Source of the DNA: Nitrososphaerota archaeon
GTDB lineage: Archaea > Thermoproteota > Nitrososphaeria > Nitrososphaerales > Nitrosopumilaceae
NCBI GenBank assembly: GCA_028867755.1
Contig: JAGWFT010000001.1
Location: 1-64,000, forward strand
Direction: 5' to 3'
Length of the DNA: 64,000 nucleotides
The notes under the pieces were generated by a model. That model searched no databases. It had not been told where the DNA came from and saw only the letters and a program-made list of their open reading frames with translations. Both the position numbers and the translations under genes were made by a program. This document shows positions 7,449 through 15,919 of the stretch, in pieces (positions within the stretch are counted from its first letter, which is position 1; every line of letters begins with the position of its first letter).

Positions 7449-9554
7449 CTACGCAAGACCGATTCTTACATCTACCACTTTGCAGCCCTTGCCCTTTTCA
7501 AACACAAGAACTGGGTTTAGGTCAAGCTCTTTTATCTCTTCAAAATCGGTGACAAGCTGAGAAATTTTCTGGATGCATTCTGATAACTTTTGCACATCAG
7601 ATGGCTTTTCGCCTCTTACACCCTGCAACAACTTATTTGTCTTGATAGACAAGATCATCTCATCTGTTTCCAGATCAGTAGTCGGTGCTATTCTAAAAGT
7701 AACATCTTTGAGAACCTCGACGTAGATTCCTCCCATTCCAAACATTACGACCGGTCCAAATCCTGGTTCCTGTTTTGAACCAATGATTGTTTCCTTGCCT
7801 CCCTTTATCATCTCTTGAACCAAGACTCCTTTGATTATCGCTTTCTTGTCATATTTTTTTGCGTTCTTAATTATCTCCTTGAATGCTGTTTTTACTTCTT
7901 GTGGGGTCTTCATTCCAACCTTTACTCCACCTGCATCAGATTTGTGAATTATTTGCGGCGATGCAATCTTCATCACAACTGGATATCCAATCTTTTTTGC
8001 TGCAGCAAGTGCCTCTTTTTCTTTTGTAGCAAGAATGCTTTTTGGGAGAGGGACTCCATACGCCTTTAAAACTTCTTGACCTTCCTCTTCTAGTAAATTC
8101 TTTCTTCCATCTGAACGTACCTTGGCAAAAATTTGCTCTACCTTTTTCTTGTTTGCCTTAAATTCCTGAACCTTGCCTTCTGTTGTCTGCGACCAATGCG
8201 TGAATCGTAGCATGGCCTTTAGTGCCCTTATGGCGCTTTCTGCATACTTGTAATGAGGAATACCGCCTTCGGCAAGTATTTCCTTGTTCTTTATTCCCTC
8301 ATCTAGCCCCATAAGACTGGCCAGAATGGTTTTGTTGTGTTTCTTTGAGACGTTTACTATGACCTCTGCTAGTTTGTTATAGTCTAGCGTTGCTGAAGGA
8401 GTACACATTGCAATTACAGAGCCGACATTTTTGTGTGCAAGAACTAGGTTTAGCACGTGATCAAACCTGTTAAAATCTGCATCACCTACAATGTCAACTG
8501 GATTTCTTGATGTGCCCCACGGCGGAATTACTGCGTTAATCTGTGGCCTGATGTCCTCGATACTTGCCATCTTTATTCCAAGCTTTGAGCATGCATCTGT
8601 TGAAATAATTGCAGGTCCTCCTGCGTTTGATACTATTACTAGATCACCTTTTGTTGGAAGCGGTTGTTTTGAAAATGCTGTAGCGTAATCGAACAGCTCT
8701 TCCATGGTATCAACTCTGATTGCTCCTGCCTGTGTGAGAAGAGCATCATAGATTTCATCAGAACCCATGAGTGCGCCTGTATGCGACATGGCAGCTTTTG
8801 CACCTTCTGGACTCCTACCTGACTTTAAAACAAGAACTGGTTTTTTAGCTTGGCTTAGCCTTGTTATTTGTTTACATACTTTGAGAAACTCACGTCCATT
8901 TGCCATGTCTTCAAGATACATGACAATGACCTTTGTTTGATCATGTGTTGCCAACATCTTTAGCATATCAACCTCGTTGAGGTCCACTTTGTTTCCCATA
9001 CTGATAACAGCTGAAAATCCTATTCCTTGTGCACTTGCATCTTCTACCAATGCGGCACAGATTGCACCACTTTGTGAAACTAGTGCAATTCCTCCAGACT
9101 TTGGAGTTATCTTAAGAAAAGTAGAATTCATCATTGTCTGAGGAGCCAGATTCATGACTCCAAGACAGTTTGGCCCTATTATCCTGATGTTGTACTGTTT
9201 TGATATCTCTGCCAATTTTTGTTCAAGTTTTGCTCCCTCTTCGTTTACTTCCTTGAATCCGGCAGTGATTACGATAGCACCCTTGATTCCCTTTTTTCCA
9301 CACTCTTCAAGAACAGTAGGCACGACGTCATTTTTTGTTACCACCACTGCAAGGTCTACTTGCTCTGGAACATCTAGAACACTCTTGTAGGCTTTTTTAT
9401 CAAAGACTGTTTCTCGAGTTGGGCTTATTGGAAAGATCTTGCCGGTATATCCTTTGAGAATGTTTGATGTGATTGCACGGCCCACACTGCCTTCTTTGTC
9501 TGATGCACCAACTATGGCAATTGATTTTGGGGAGAGAAAGAGAGAATCAGTCAT
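7449..9554 (-). CDS. 4-hydroxybutyrate--CoA ligase (ADP-forming)
   Basis: 701 residues. A CoA-binding Rossmann domain begins near IAIVGASDKEGSVG (13-26). Two succinyl-CoA-synthetase-like domains follow, with the phospho-His region around VSQSGAICAAL. A C-terminal ATP-grasp domain contains GYPVVMKIASPQI and GGKETIIGSKQEP. This single-chain NDP-forming layout is used by thaumarchaea to activate 3-hydroxypropionate or 4-hydroxybutyrate. Adjacency to the dehydratase points to 4-hydroxybutyrate as substrate. The reaction uses ATP, CoA and acid and gives acyl-CoA, ADP and phosphate. A different short acid as substrate cannot be excluded from sequence alone. Confidence 0.9.
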   Translation of the reverse strand: MTDSLFLSPKSIAIVGASDKEGSVGRAITSNILKGYTGKIFPISPTRETVFDKKAYKSVLDVPEQVDLAVVVTKNDVVPTVLEECGKKGIKGAIVITAGFKEVNEEGAKLEQKLAEISKQYNIRIIGPNCLGVMNLAPQTMMNSTFLKITPKSGGIALVSQSGAICAALVEDASAQGIGFSAVISMGNKVDLNEVDMLKMLATHDQTKVIVMYLEDMANGREFLKVCKQITRLSQAKKPVLVLKSGRSPEGAKAAMSHTGALMGSDEIYDALLTQAGAIRVDTMEELFDYATAFSKQPLPTKGDLVIVSNAGGPAIISTDACSKLGIKMASIEDIRPQINAVIPPWGTSRNPVDIVGDADFNRFDHVLNLVLAHKNVGSVIAMCTPSATLDYNKLAEVIVNVSKKHNKTILASLMGLDEGIKNKEILAEGGIPHYKYAESAIRALKAMLRFTHWSQTTEGKVQEFKANKKKVEQIFAKVRSDGRKNLLEEEGQEVLKAYGVPLPKSILATKEKEALAAAKKIGYPVVMKIASPQIIHKSDAGGVKVGMKTPQEVKTAFKEIIKNAKKYDKKAIIKGVLVQEMIKGGKETIIGSKQEPGFGPVVMFGMGGIYVEVLKDVTFRIAPTTDLETDEMILSIKTNKLLQGVRGEKPSDVQKLSECIQKISQLVTDFEEIKELDLNPVLVFEKGKGCKVVDVRIGLA

Positions 9555-9603
9555 TTTAACGAGATGGTTTCAAATGGTTATGTATAATAAGTTACCGAGA
9601 TCG

Positions 9604-9960
9604 CTAGCTTCCTAGCATCTTTCCTGCCATGTTTTCCTTTCTTGGAATCCATACTATCTTCAAGTTCTCATATTTGACAGCAAGTTCCCAGGCTTCCATT
9701 GCAAGCGTGCGTAACTCATTTTTATTTATTGCAAATTCATGATTTAACTGCGATACCGTGTTTTTAGAATCACTATAAATTGTTATATCTTCAGGCGAAC
9801 TTTGATATTTTTTCAGCGCTGCAATTATTGCCATATATTCTGCCTCATTGTTTGTTATGCCTGGCTCTTTTTTATAAAACGACTCGCCAGTCTCCTTGAC
9901 AAAAAATCCAAACCCAGAATCTGGCCCTCCTGAGCCATCAACAAAAATACTAAGAGGCAT
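9604..9960 (-). CDS. rnhA: type 1 RNase H-like protein
   Basis: A compact 118-residue RNase HI fold. Acidic catalytic positions seen are Asp8 (VDGSGG), Glu39 (TNNEAEY) and Asp64 (YSDSKN). The usual fourth carboxylate in the C-terminal N-x-x-A-D motif is replaced: here N110 is followed by MAGK, with Gly at the Asp position. The basic handle region of bacterial enzymes is absent, as in other archaeal short forms. It probably cleaves RNA in RNA-DNA hybrids, perhaps with altered activity. The gene follows the acyl-CoA ligase in the opposite genomic direction of reading order (upstream of it on the minus strand), 49 bases away. Confidence 0.88.
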   Translation of the reverse strand: MPLSIFVDGSGGPDSGFGFFVKETGESFYKKEPGITNNEAEYMAIIAALKKYQSSPEDITIYSDSKNTVSQLNHEFAINKNELRTLAMEAWELAVKYENLKIVWIPRKENMAGKMLGS

Positions 9961-10140
9961 TTTTGTACAACCTCATTAATTTCACACTAGAATTTACAAT
10001 AGATGATTGGTTTGACAGAGACTGGACAACAATGCAAGAAATTACAGACATCACTATAAACTTGAGCAAAATATTTTTGCCAAGCTTGAAATATTTTCGT
10101 TTCACAGATTTTATTTATTCTAGTTACAAATAAACTAAAT

Positions 10141-10425
10141 CTATTGCATTGTTATTTTCAAAAGTACCAGAATTCCCGCAAGCTCTGCTGCATGTACTGC
10201 CAAAAGATATGGCAAGAGTGCCGCTGCATAAAGTTCCATCATTGAGAAATATGCGTAAACTGTTATTATGTTGTGTAGAAAAAGCAAACCCGCAAAAAAT
10301 ATCATCCCCAAAGGAAGTTGGGCCTTTGTTTTTGAATACATCTTGCCAAAGACTCCCATAAGGATACCTAGAACTACCATGTTGGCTCCGGAGACAATTG
10401 TGCTTGCAGTCATTATTAGTTCCAT
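10141..10425 (-). CDS. small three-helix membrane protein
   Basis: 94 residues with three clear hydrophobic segments (about 10-28, 38-58 and 66-92). Charged residues sit in the short loop SKTKAQ. It starts 25 bases after the winged-helix gene on the same strand, so the two form an operon. Such pairs of a small ArsR-like regulator and a small membrane protein are common in archaea. The membrane partner matches a family of unknown function. Position next to CopA hints at a link with metal or membrane stress, but the sequence has no metal motif. Confidence 0.75.
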   Translation of the reverse strand: MELIMTASTIVSGANMVVLGILMGVFGKMYSKTKAQLPLGMIFFAGLLFLHNIITVYAYFSMMELYAAALLPYLLAVHAAELAGILVLLKITMQ

Positions 10426-10450
10426 GTAAGAAAAATCAACCTTGCAAAGC

Positions 10451-10753
10451 TTATTTACTTTTTTCCAATTTGGTTACAATTTCGTCAAATGCGACCAAGT
10501 TGACCTCCAAAAATGTAGATATAAAGTAAGTAGCGCCATATTTTTCTCCTACGCGTGTTATGAGGTTATTTTTTTCAAGCACTCCGATATGGTGCTGTAT
10601 TGCCTTGTAATCAAGACCCAACTCTTTTGCCAATTGGTTGGCATTTAGAGGCCTTTCACGTATGACAGAGATTATCCTCATCCGGTTAGGTCCTCCTTTT
10701 GAGCCCATGAATACAAACCAGAGAAGACGTTTTGCATATGGGTCTGCGGGCAT
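10451..10753 (-). CDS. winged-helix transcriptional regulator (ArsR-like)
   Basis: 100 residues. A winged helix-turn-helix spans about residues 20-80: RMRIISVIRERPLNANQLAK, then the recognition helix DYKAIQHHIGVLEKNNL, then a wing near RVGEKYGATYF. No Cys pair for metal sensing is visible, so it is not a classical metal-binding ArsR. It is divergent from CopA across a 98-base shared promoter region containing an ACAATTGT palindrome (10803-10810). It leads the operon with the small membrane protein. Autoregulation and control of copA are plausible but inferred from layout. Confidence 0.82.
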   Translation of the reverse strand: MPADPYAKRLLWFVFMGSKGGPNRMRIISVIRERPLNANQLAKELGLDYKAIQHHIGVLEKNNLITRVGEKYGATYFISTFLEVNLVAFDEIVTKLEKSK

Positions 10754-10851
10754 TGTATGCCTTCGTGTACCCTATCTAATTAAAACATCTTCTTGGTTTT
10801 TAACAATTGTAAAGTTCAGGCATTAAGTATGATACAAAATCAGTTAATTGT

Positions 10852-13275
10852 ATGGAACAAAGATCATTGAAAAAAGCTGTGTTGAAGATAGGCGGCATGC
10901 ATTGTTCTGGGTGTGTTAGCTCGATACAACAATCTGTATTACATCTCAGGGGAGTAGAAAAGTGTGAAGTTAATTTGTTATCAGAAAAAGCAGTCATTGA
11001 GTATGATCCTGAACAATCTGGGGTTGACAGCATTGAAGACTCGATTTGCAAGATGGGGTACAGAGTAATTTACTATGATGCTACATTTGTTCTAAGTGGG
11101 CTTGCTGATTTATCAGATGCTCATATGCTAGAGAGTGAGCTGGACAAAGTAGATGGAGTAAAACAGGTTTCTGTAAATTATGGCAACAGCCATTTGTCAT
11201 TGCGATACAACCCAGAAATAATTTCGCTTGGAGACCTTAGACAAAAGATATCGCACCTTCATTATACCATAGTAAGCGAAGATCTTACAGTATCTTCTGA
11301 ACATGTTGAATCTGCCAACTTGAAAAAATATTTTCTTGTATCACTAGCACTTGCAATTCCTGTAATACTTTACAGCTACCCAGAAGTTTTCAAAATTATT
11401 CCTTTTTCAAAAAGTGACTTGGCTGCATATATCATGTTTGGGTGTGCCACAATCATACAGTTTGGTGCTGGCAGTAGGTTTTACCTTGGAGCATATCGCA
11501 TAGCAAAGCTACACTCTGCCAACATGGACACACTTGTTGTCACTGGCACAACAGCCGCATATCTTTTTAGTGCAACAAATCTTTTTCCAACACCAAACTG
11601 GCAACACTTTGCGTTTGATGCATCATCTGTAGTGATTACTTTTATCTTGCTTGGGAAATATCTTGAGAACAAGACCAAGGCAATAACCTCTGGCACCATA
11701 CGCAAGTTGCTTGAGATACAGCCAAGAACTGCAACAGTGAGAAGAGACGGTATTGAAGTCGAGGTATCAGTTGATGACATAAGGCAAGATGAGGTCATTT
11801 TAGTAAAACCTGGCTTGAGAGTACCCACAGATGGAACGGTAATTGATGGCAACTCTTCAGTGGACGAGTCTATGATAACTGGGGAGTACTTGCCGGTAAG
11901 GAAAAAAGTTGGCGACAGTGCAATAGGTGGTACAATCAACAAGGATGGGATACTTGTCATCAAGGCTGTCAAGGTAGGACAAGATACACTGCTTTCTCAG
12001 ATAGTCAGGATGGTAGAAGACTCGATATCTACCAAACCTCCTATACAGAGACTTGTTGATCTTGTGGCAGGAAGATTTGCTTTTGCAGTAATGGCAGTTT
12101 CTGCTGTTACATTTTTTTTGTGGTTGGAGTTTGGTTTGGGAAACATACATCTTGCTTTGATTCCTGCAGTGTCAATACTTGTAGTGGCATGCCCCTGTGC
12201 ACTAGGCCTTGCAACCCCTACTGCAATAATGGTGGGTGTCGGAAAAGGCGCCCACAACGGTATACTGTTTAAGAAAAGTGAGACATTTGAGATTCTTGAC
12301 AAAGTAAGTGTTGTTGTTTTTGACAAGACTGGCACGCTGACACATGGAGAGCTGTCTGTTACTGATGTGATACCACTAGATAGCACAACTGAATCTCAAA
12401 TCATTGTAACAGCAGCATCAATTGAAAGATATTCTGAGCATCCAATTGGACTTGGAATTGTAAAAAACAGCAAAGAGGTTGGTGTGACTCTTTACGATGT
12501 CTGCGATTTTTTGTCTAGTCCCGGACTGGGAGCCAGTGGCAAAGTAGGAGAGAACAATGTACTAGTAGGCAGCGTCCAGTTTGTGGAACAAAAGGGAGTT
12601 GATCTAGAAGATTCAAAAAGTATTATCAAAAAGATTCAGGAGGAATCAAAAACAGTTGTTGCAGTTTGCATCAACTTGAAACCTGTTGGGCTGATAGCAC
12701 TACAGGACACACCTCGTTCCGAGTCAGGTGCAGTAGTTGACGTGCTGAGGAAAAAAGGCATATGGCCAGTAATGCTCACAGGCGATAATGAGATAACGGC
12801 AAGGGCCATTGGAGCAAAGATAGGAATTGACAAAGTAATTGCAAATGTATTGCCACAAGACAAGTCACGCATCATAAAAGAACTGCAAAAAGAAGGAAAA
12901 ATAGTTGCAATGGTTGGAGACGGCATAAATGATGCACCTGCCCTCAGTCAGGCAGATGTAGGAATTTCTTTGGGCTCTGGCACAGATGTTGCATTAAAAG
13001 CTGGAAATATCATTCTTGTGAAAAACAATCTTTGGGATATCATCACTGCCTTTGATCTTGCAAAAAGAACTGTAAGAAAGATAAGGCAGAACATTGCCTA
13101 TGCCTTTGCTTATAATATTATACTTATTCCACTGGCAGGACTAGGCATGTTGTATCCTGCACTAGCTGGTGCTGCTATGGCTGCATCTTCTGTATCAGTG
13201 ACGACAAGCTCCCTTTTGTTAAAAAGGTGGAATCCAAAGAAAAGACCACAAATTTACATAACTGGCATGACATAA
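10852..13275 (+). CDS. copA: copper-exporting P1B-type ATPase
   Basis: 807 residues. Heavy-metal domain 1 has the metal site GMHCSGC (15-21). A second HMA-like domain (about 75-145) has lost its CxxC. The transmembrane CPC metal site is at 447-449 (ACPCALGLATPT). The phosphorylation site is DKTGT with Asp491, the His-Pro pair is in SEHPIG, and the hinge is GDGINDAPAL. These define a Cu(+) efflux ATPase. It is followed after 7 bases by a TRASH-domain regulator gene, so the two form a copper operon. Copper export matters in ammonia oxidisers, which rely heavily on copper enzymes. Confidence 0.95.
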   Translation: MEQRSLKKAVLKIGGMHCSGCVSSIQQSVLHLRGVEKCEVNLLSEKAVIEYDPEQSGVDSIEDSICKMGYRVIYYDATFVLSGLADLSDAHMLESELDKVDGVKQVSVNYGNSHLSLRYNPEIISLGDLRQKISHLHYTIVSEDLTVSSEHVESANLKKYFLVSLALAIPVILYSYPEVFKIIPFSKSDLAAYIMFGCATIIQFGAGSRFYLGAYRIAKLHSANMDTLVVTGTTAAYLFSATNLFPTPNWQHFAFDASSVVITFILLGKYLENKTKAITSGTIRKLLEIQPRTATVRRDGIEVEVSVDDIRQDEVILVKPGLRVPTDGTVIDGNSSVDESMITGEYLPVRKKVGDSAIGGTINKDGILVIKAVKVGQDTLLSQIVRMVEDSISTKPPIQRLVDLVAGRFAFAVMAVSAVTFFLWLEFGLGNIHLALIPAVSILVVACPCALGLATPTAIMVGVGKGAHNGILFKKSETFEILDKVSVVVFDKTGTLTHGELSVTDVIPLDSTTESQIIVTAASIERYSEHPIGLGIVKNSKEVGVTLYDVCDFLSSPGLGASGKVGENNVLVGSVQFVEQKGVDLEDSKSIIKKIQEESKTVVAVCINLKPVGLIALQDTPRSESGAVVDVLRKKGIWPVMLTGDNEITARAIGAKIGIDKVIANVLPQDKSRIIKELQKEGKIVAMVGDGINDAPALSQADVGISLGSGTDVALKAGNIILVKNNLWDIITAFDLAKRTVRKIRQNIAYAFAYNIILIPLAGLGMLYPALAGAAMAASSVSVTTSSLLLKRWNPKKRPQIYITGMT

Positions 13276-13282
13276 TTGTCAC

Positions 13283-13702
13283 ATGCCATACAAGATTGAT
13301 GAAATCGATACTGCAATACTTGAATCACTTTTCAAAGACGGTAGAAAGTCATTCAGGCAGATATCACGTGAGATAAAGGTCAGCACGCCTACCGTAAAGA
13401 CACGATACCAAAGGCTTGTAGACATTGGGCTTGTCAAGGGAGTTTTTCCAACACTAGACATGGACAAGATAGGAAAAAAACATTCAGAGACGAATAATTC
13501 AAGGGAGCACAAGTTAAAACTTGGAAATAATACTCTAGTAAAGCTGAGTTGTGACTATTGTCAGGGGCCTGTTACCGGCAAACCCATTGCATTCAAGTTT
13601 GCCAACTTTGAGAGATTTTTTTGCTGCAGATCATGCAGAACATTGTACAGAGAAAAATACAGGGGCAAGATTTCGTCGATATCTTCACGTCACAAGACTT
13701 GA
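13283..13702 (+). CDS. Lrp/AsnC-type HTH plus TRASH metal-sensing domain
   Basis: 139 residues. An AsnC-like helix-turn-helix (residues 5-55: DEIDTAILESLFKDGRKSFR) is joined by a short linker to a C-terminal TRASH domain. Its Cys ligands are CDYCQG and FFCCRSCR. This is the layout of archaeal copper regulators such as CopT/CopR of Sulfolobus. Lying 7 bases after copA, it very probably senses copper and controls the operon. Its start at 13283 leaves no overlap with copA. The radical SAM gene begins roughly 45-50 bases downstream. Confidence 0.88.
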   Translation: MPYKIDEIDTAILESLFKDGRKSFRQISREIKVSTPTVKTRYQRLVDIGLVKGVFPTLDMDKIGKKHSETNNSREHKLKLGNNTLVKLSCDYCQGPVTGKPIAFKFANFERFFCCRSCRTLYREKYRGKISSISSRHKT

Positions 13703-13754
13703 ATTACACACAAATAGAATAACCGATAAATTAGATTACATACTAGTGAACTTG

Positions 13755-14633
13755 ATGCTAAACTACGATTATCCCCTGTACAGGCCACCATCAGAGGGCA
13801 AGTCACTGATTTTTCAGGTAACACTTGGATGCTCGTTTAACGAGTGTTCATACTGTGACATGTATAGAACAAAAGAATACCAGGAAAGACCATGGGAGGA
13901 AATAAAGATGGAAATTGATCTTGCTGCAAAGCACATGGCAGGCACAAGTAGAATATTTCTTGCAGACGGAGACGCACTGAATTTATCAACAGAAAACATG
14001 CTCCAGATTCTAGATTACATACGAATCAAGTTTCCAAATCTTGAACGCATCTCGTGCTATGCCATGCCAAAAAACATTTTAGAAAAATCTCCAGAAGATT
14101 TGAGAAGACTTTACGATGCGGGACTTACGATGTTTTACATTGGGATAGAGACAGGCTCGGATATCATACTCAAAAAAATAACAAAAGGCGCAACCAGCCA
14201 GACAATCATCAAAGCATGTCAAAAAGCAAAAGACTCTGGGTACACTATATCATGCATGGTAATTCTGGGCCTTGGCGGGAAAAATTATTCTAAACAACAC
14301 ATCGAGGACACTGCAAAAATTCTAAACGTTACATCACCCCATTACGTTGGGGCCCTTACTTTACATCTTGATGGAGCAATACGCGAAGAATTTCTTACCA
14401 AGTTCAAGGAACCTTTTCTGATGATCGATGATGCCGATGCACTAGATGAGCTTGAATTACTTGTAAGCAAGATAGACCCCAAAGCTCCGGTGGTTTTCCG
14501 AGCAAACCATGGCTCTAATGCATATCCAATAGGTGGAACATTTCCCCAAGAAAAAGAACAGATGCTGCAAAAAATTACGTATCTTAGAGAACATCCGGAA
14601 TTGTGCAGACCAGCAGGCTTTAGGGGATTCTAG
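13755..14633 (+). CDS. radical SAM protein
   Basis: 292 residues from the ATG chosen here; GTG at 13746 is an alternative. The frame stays open further upstream, but that part overlaps the TRASH gene in another frame and is not protein-like. The SAM cluster motif CSFNECSYC lies near residue 27. GDAL, IGIETGSD and MVILGLGGKNYSKQH match the Elp3/MiaB/NifB class of radical SAM TIM barrels. No extra iron-sulfur, B12 or TRAM domain is visible, so the substrate is unknown. Co-orientation with the copper genes may reflect shared transcription. Confidence 0.85.
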   Translation: MLNYDYPLYRPPSEGKSLIFQVTLGCSFNECSYCDMYRTKEYQERPWEEIKMEIDLAAKHMAGTSRIFLADGDALNLSTENMLQILDYIRIKFPNLERISCYAMPKNILEKSPEDLRRLYDAGLTMFYIGIETGSDIILKKITKGATSQTIIKACQKAKDSGYTISCMVILGLGGKNYSKQHIEDTAKILNVTSPHYVGALTLHLDGAIREEFLTKFKEPFLMIDDADALDELELLVSKIDPKAPVVFRANHGSNAYPIGGTFPQEKEQMLQKITYLREHPELCRPAGFRGF

Positions 14634-14765
14634 AGATATTACAGTTAACAGCCAACACAGTTATGAATGCAGTTTGCAAGAAACGCCAGTGCAAGAGACA
14701 CTAGGTCTATCATTTAACATAGATGGTCATCAGCATGTATAAAAAATTAATGCAGATTCTCTTGC

Positions 14766-15353
14766 TCAATTTTCCACTGTAAAGTGGTTGATCGAGACAT
14801 GGCCCCACTCGTCGTCTCCCACTATAGTATACACTCCTGGTGTTAGTGGTTGGAATTTCTGTCCTTGATAGAATCCGTTAAACGCAATATGAGATTGTAG
14901 TGTAACTTGATAGTTGGTCGAATTATAAGTCTCAATTGTTGCCTTGTTGCTTGAAGGCTCAAAGACATAGTCTACTATACCAATTGTCTTGCACATGTAA
15001 ACGCCGCTCTGGTACAATGGCAGACGTTTGCCATCAGTCATGTTCTCAATTGAATAATTTCCCTGAAAAAGGGCCATACCAAATGGCAGGTGGAATAGAC
15101 ATGGCTTGATGCTCCATTGTTTTACAGGCCAGTTATGTTGTGGAATAAGTGTCAATGTATCTGGAGACGTGTTGGCAAGTGCAATGTCCATTGCAATCCC
15201 TTGCCCTGCCTTTATCTCAGTAGAGTTTACAGATACAGCAAGAGAGAGCACGGATGGTGGAGTATTCTCAGAGCTAGATTGTTGTGGCAGGTTGAACATG
15301 TGTGGGGAGAGCAATGCAATTATTCCAATTGTTACAATGACACCAATTCCCAT
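14766..15353 (-). CDS. membrane-anchored extracellular protein of unknown function
   Basis: 195 residues. One N-terminal hydrophobic helix (about 2-20) is followed by a beta-rich, Thr/Asn-rich extracellular domain with two Cys residues that could form a disulfide. Several NxT/S sequons are present (e.g. NSTE and NMTD). The same frame continues upstream without a stop into the end of the next gene, encoding more hydrophobic residues, so the helix may be longer with a non-ATG start. It sits 29 bases after the preceding exported-protein gene on the same strand. No family recognised. Confidence 0.7.
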   Translation of the reverse strand: MGIGVIVTIGIIALLSPHMFNLPQQSSSENTPPSVLSLAVSVNSTEIKAGQGIAMDIALANTSPDTLTLIPQHNWPVKQWSIKPCLFHLPFGMALFQGNYSIENMTDGKRLPLYQSGVYMCKTIGIVDYVFEPSSNKATIETYNSTNYQVTLQSHIAFNGFYQGQKFQPLTPGVYTIVGDDEWGHVSINHFTVEN

Positions 15354-15382
15354 CGCTGCAATGATGTAAAGATTTAGTGGTT

Positions 15383-15919
15383 TTATTTTCCTCCACCCAC
15401 TCTTTGTTTCATGCCGCTCATACCTCGGCTAGATACCATACCATAGAAAATTAAAAGTGAAGCAATGCTTGCAGCAAGCACAAGTCCTGATGCTGGAAAC
15501 TCTGGCACAGGAGTTGTGGTAGATTTGCTTTGAGTAATAACAAACCCATTGATTCTAGTACTTGCTGTTATGTTCAGGTTTCCTGGAGAAGCTGAAAGTG
15601 GAACCTTGAACTGGAGGTTAAAGTTTCCATTTTGGTCAGACTGTACGGTTCGAATAAGGATAAGATTTCCCTTTGCATCTTTTACTTGGATGGCAACAAG
15701 CTGTCCTGGAGCTCCTTCATTGACAATGCCACTGAGATTTACCGTATCTCCCGGTCCATATGCATTCTTTGATGTGTTAATTGTGATTGACTCGTTGTCT
15801 AGCTGTGCATAGGAGCTAGGTATAGCAAACGCTACCAGAGACAAGGTAGCAATTGCAACTAGTGAGCTTGTTTTCAATTTGCCATACCTACAAGAGTCCA
15901 ACAAAATACGATAATTCAT
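15383..15919 (-). CDS. small exported protein with PEFG-like C-terminal sorting tail
   Basis: 178 residues. A signal peptide ends near PSSYAQ, followed by an Ig/MG2-like beta domain (YGPGDTVNLSG ... GNFNLQFKVP). The C-terminus has PVPEFPASG, a hydrophobic helix and a basic end (SSRG). This is the PEFG-CTERM layout of thaumarchaeal archaeosortase substrates, with Pro in place of the final Gly. A TTG at 15877 would start directly at the signal peptide and avoid the 32-base overlap with the upstream gene, and may be the true start. The MG2-like domain resembles one inside the upstream 870-residue protein. Confidence 0.8.
   Translation of the reverse strand: MNYRILLDSCRYGKLKTSSLVAIATLSLVAFAIPSSYAQLDNESITINTSKNAYGPGDTVNLSGIVNEGAPGQLVAIQVKDAKGNLILIRTVQSDQNGNFNLQFKVPLSASPGNLNITASTRINGFVITQSKSTTTPVPEFPASGLVLAASIASLLIFYGMVSSRGMSGMKQRVGGGK

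Noticed and set aside
7444-7461. CGGTC/GACCG inverted repeat as terminator
   Set aside because: Arms lie within the last codons of the ligase gene and are only 5 bp; may be chance.
9963-10133. 56-codon plus-strand frame with TTG start
   Set aside because: Protein-like in part, but only a TTG start next to a divergent start codon and no clear promoter or family; too weak to list.
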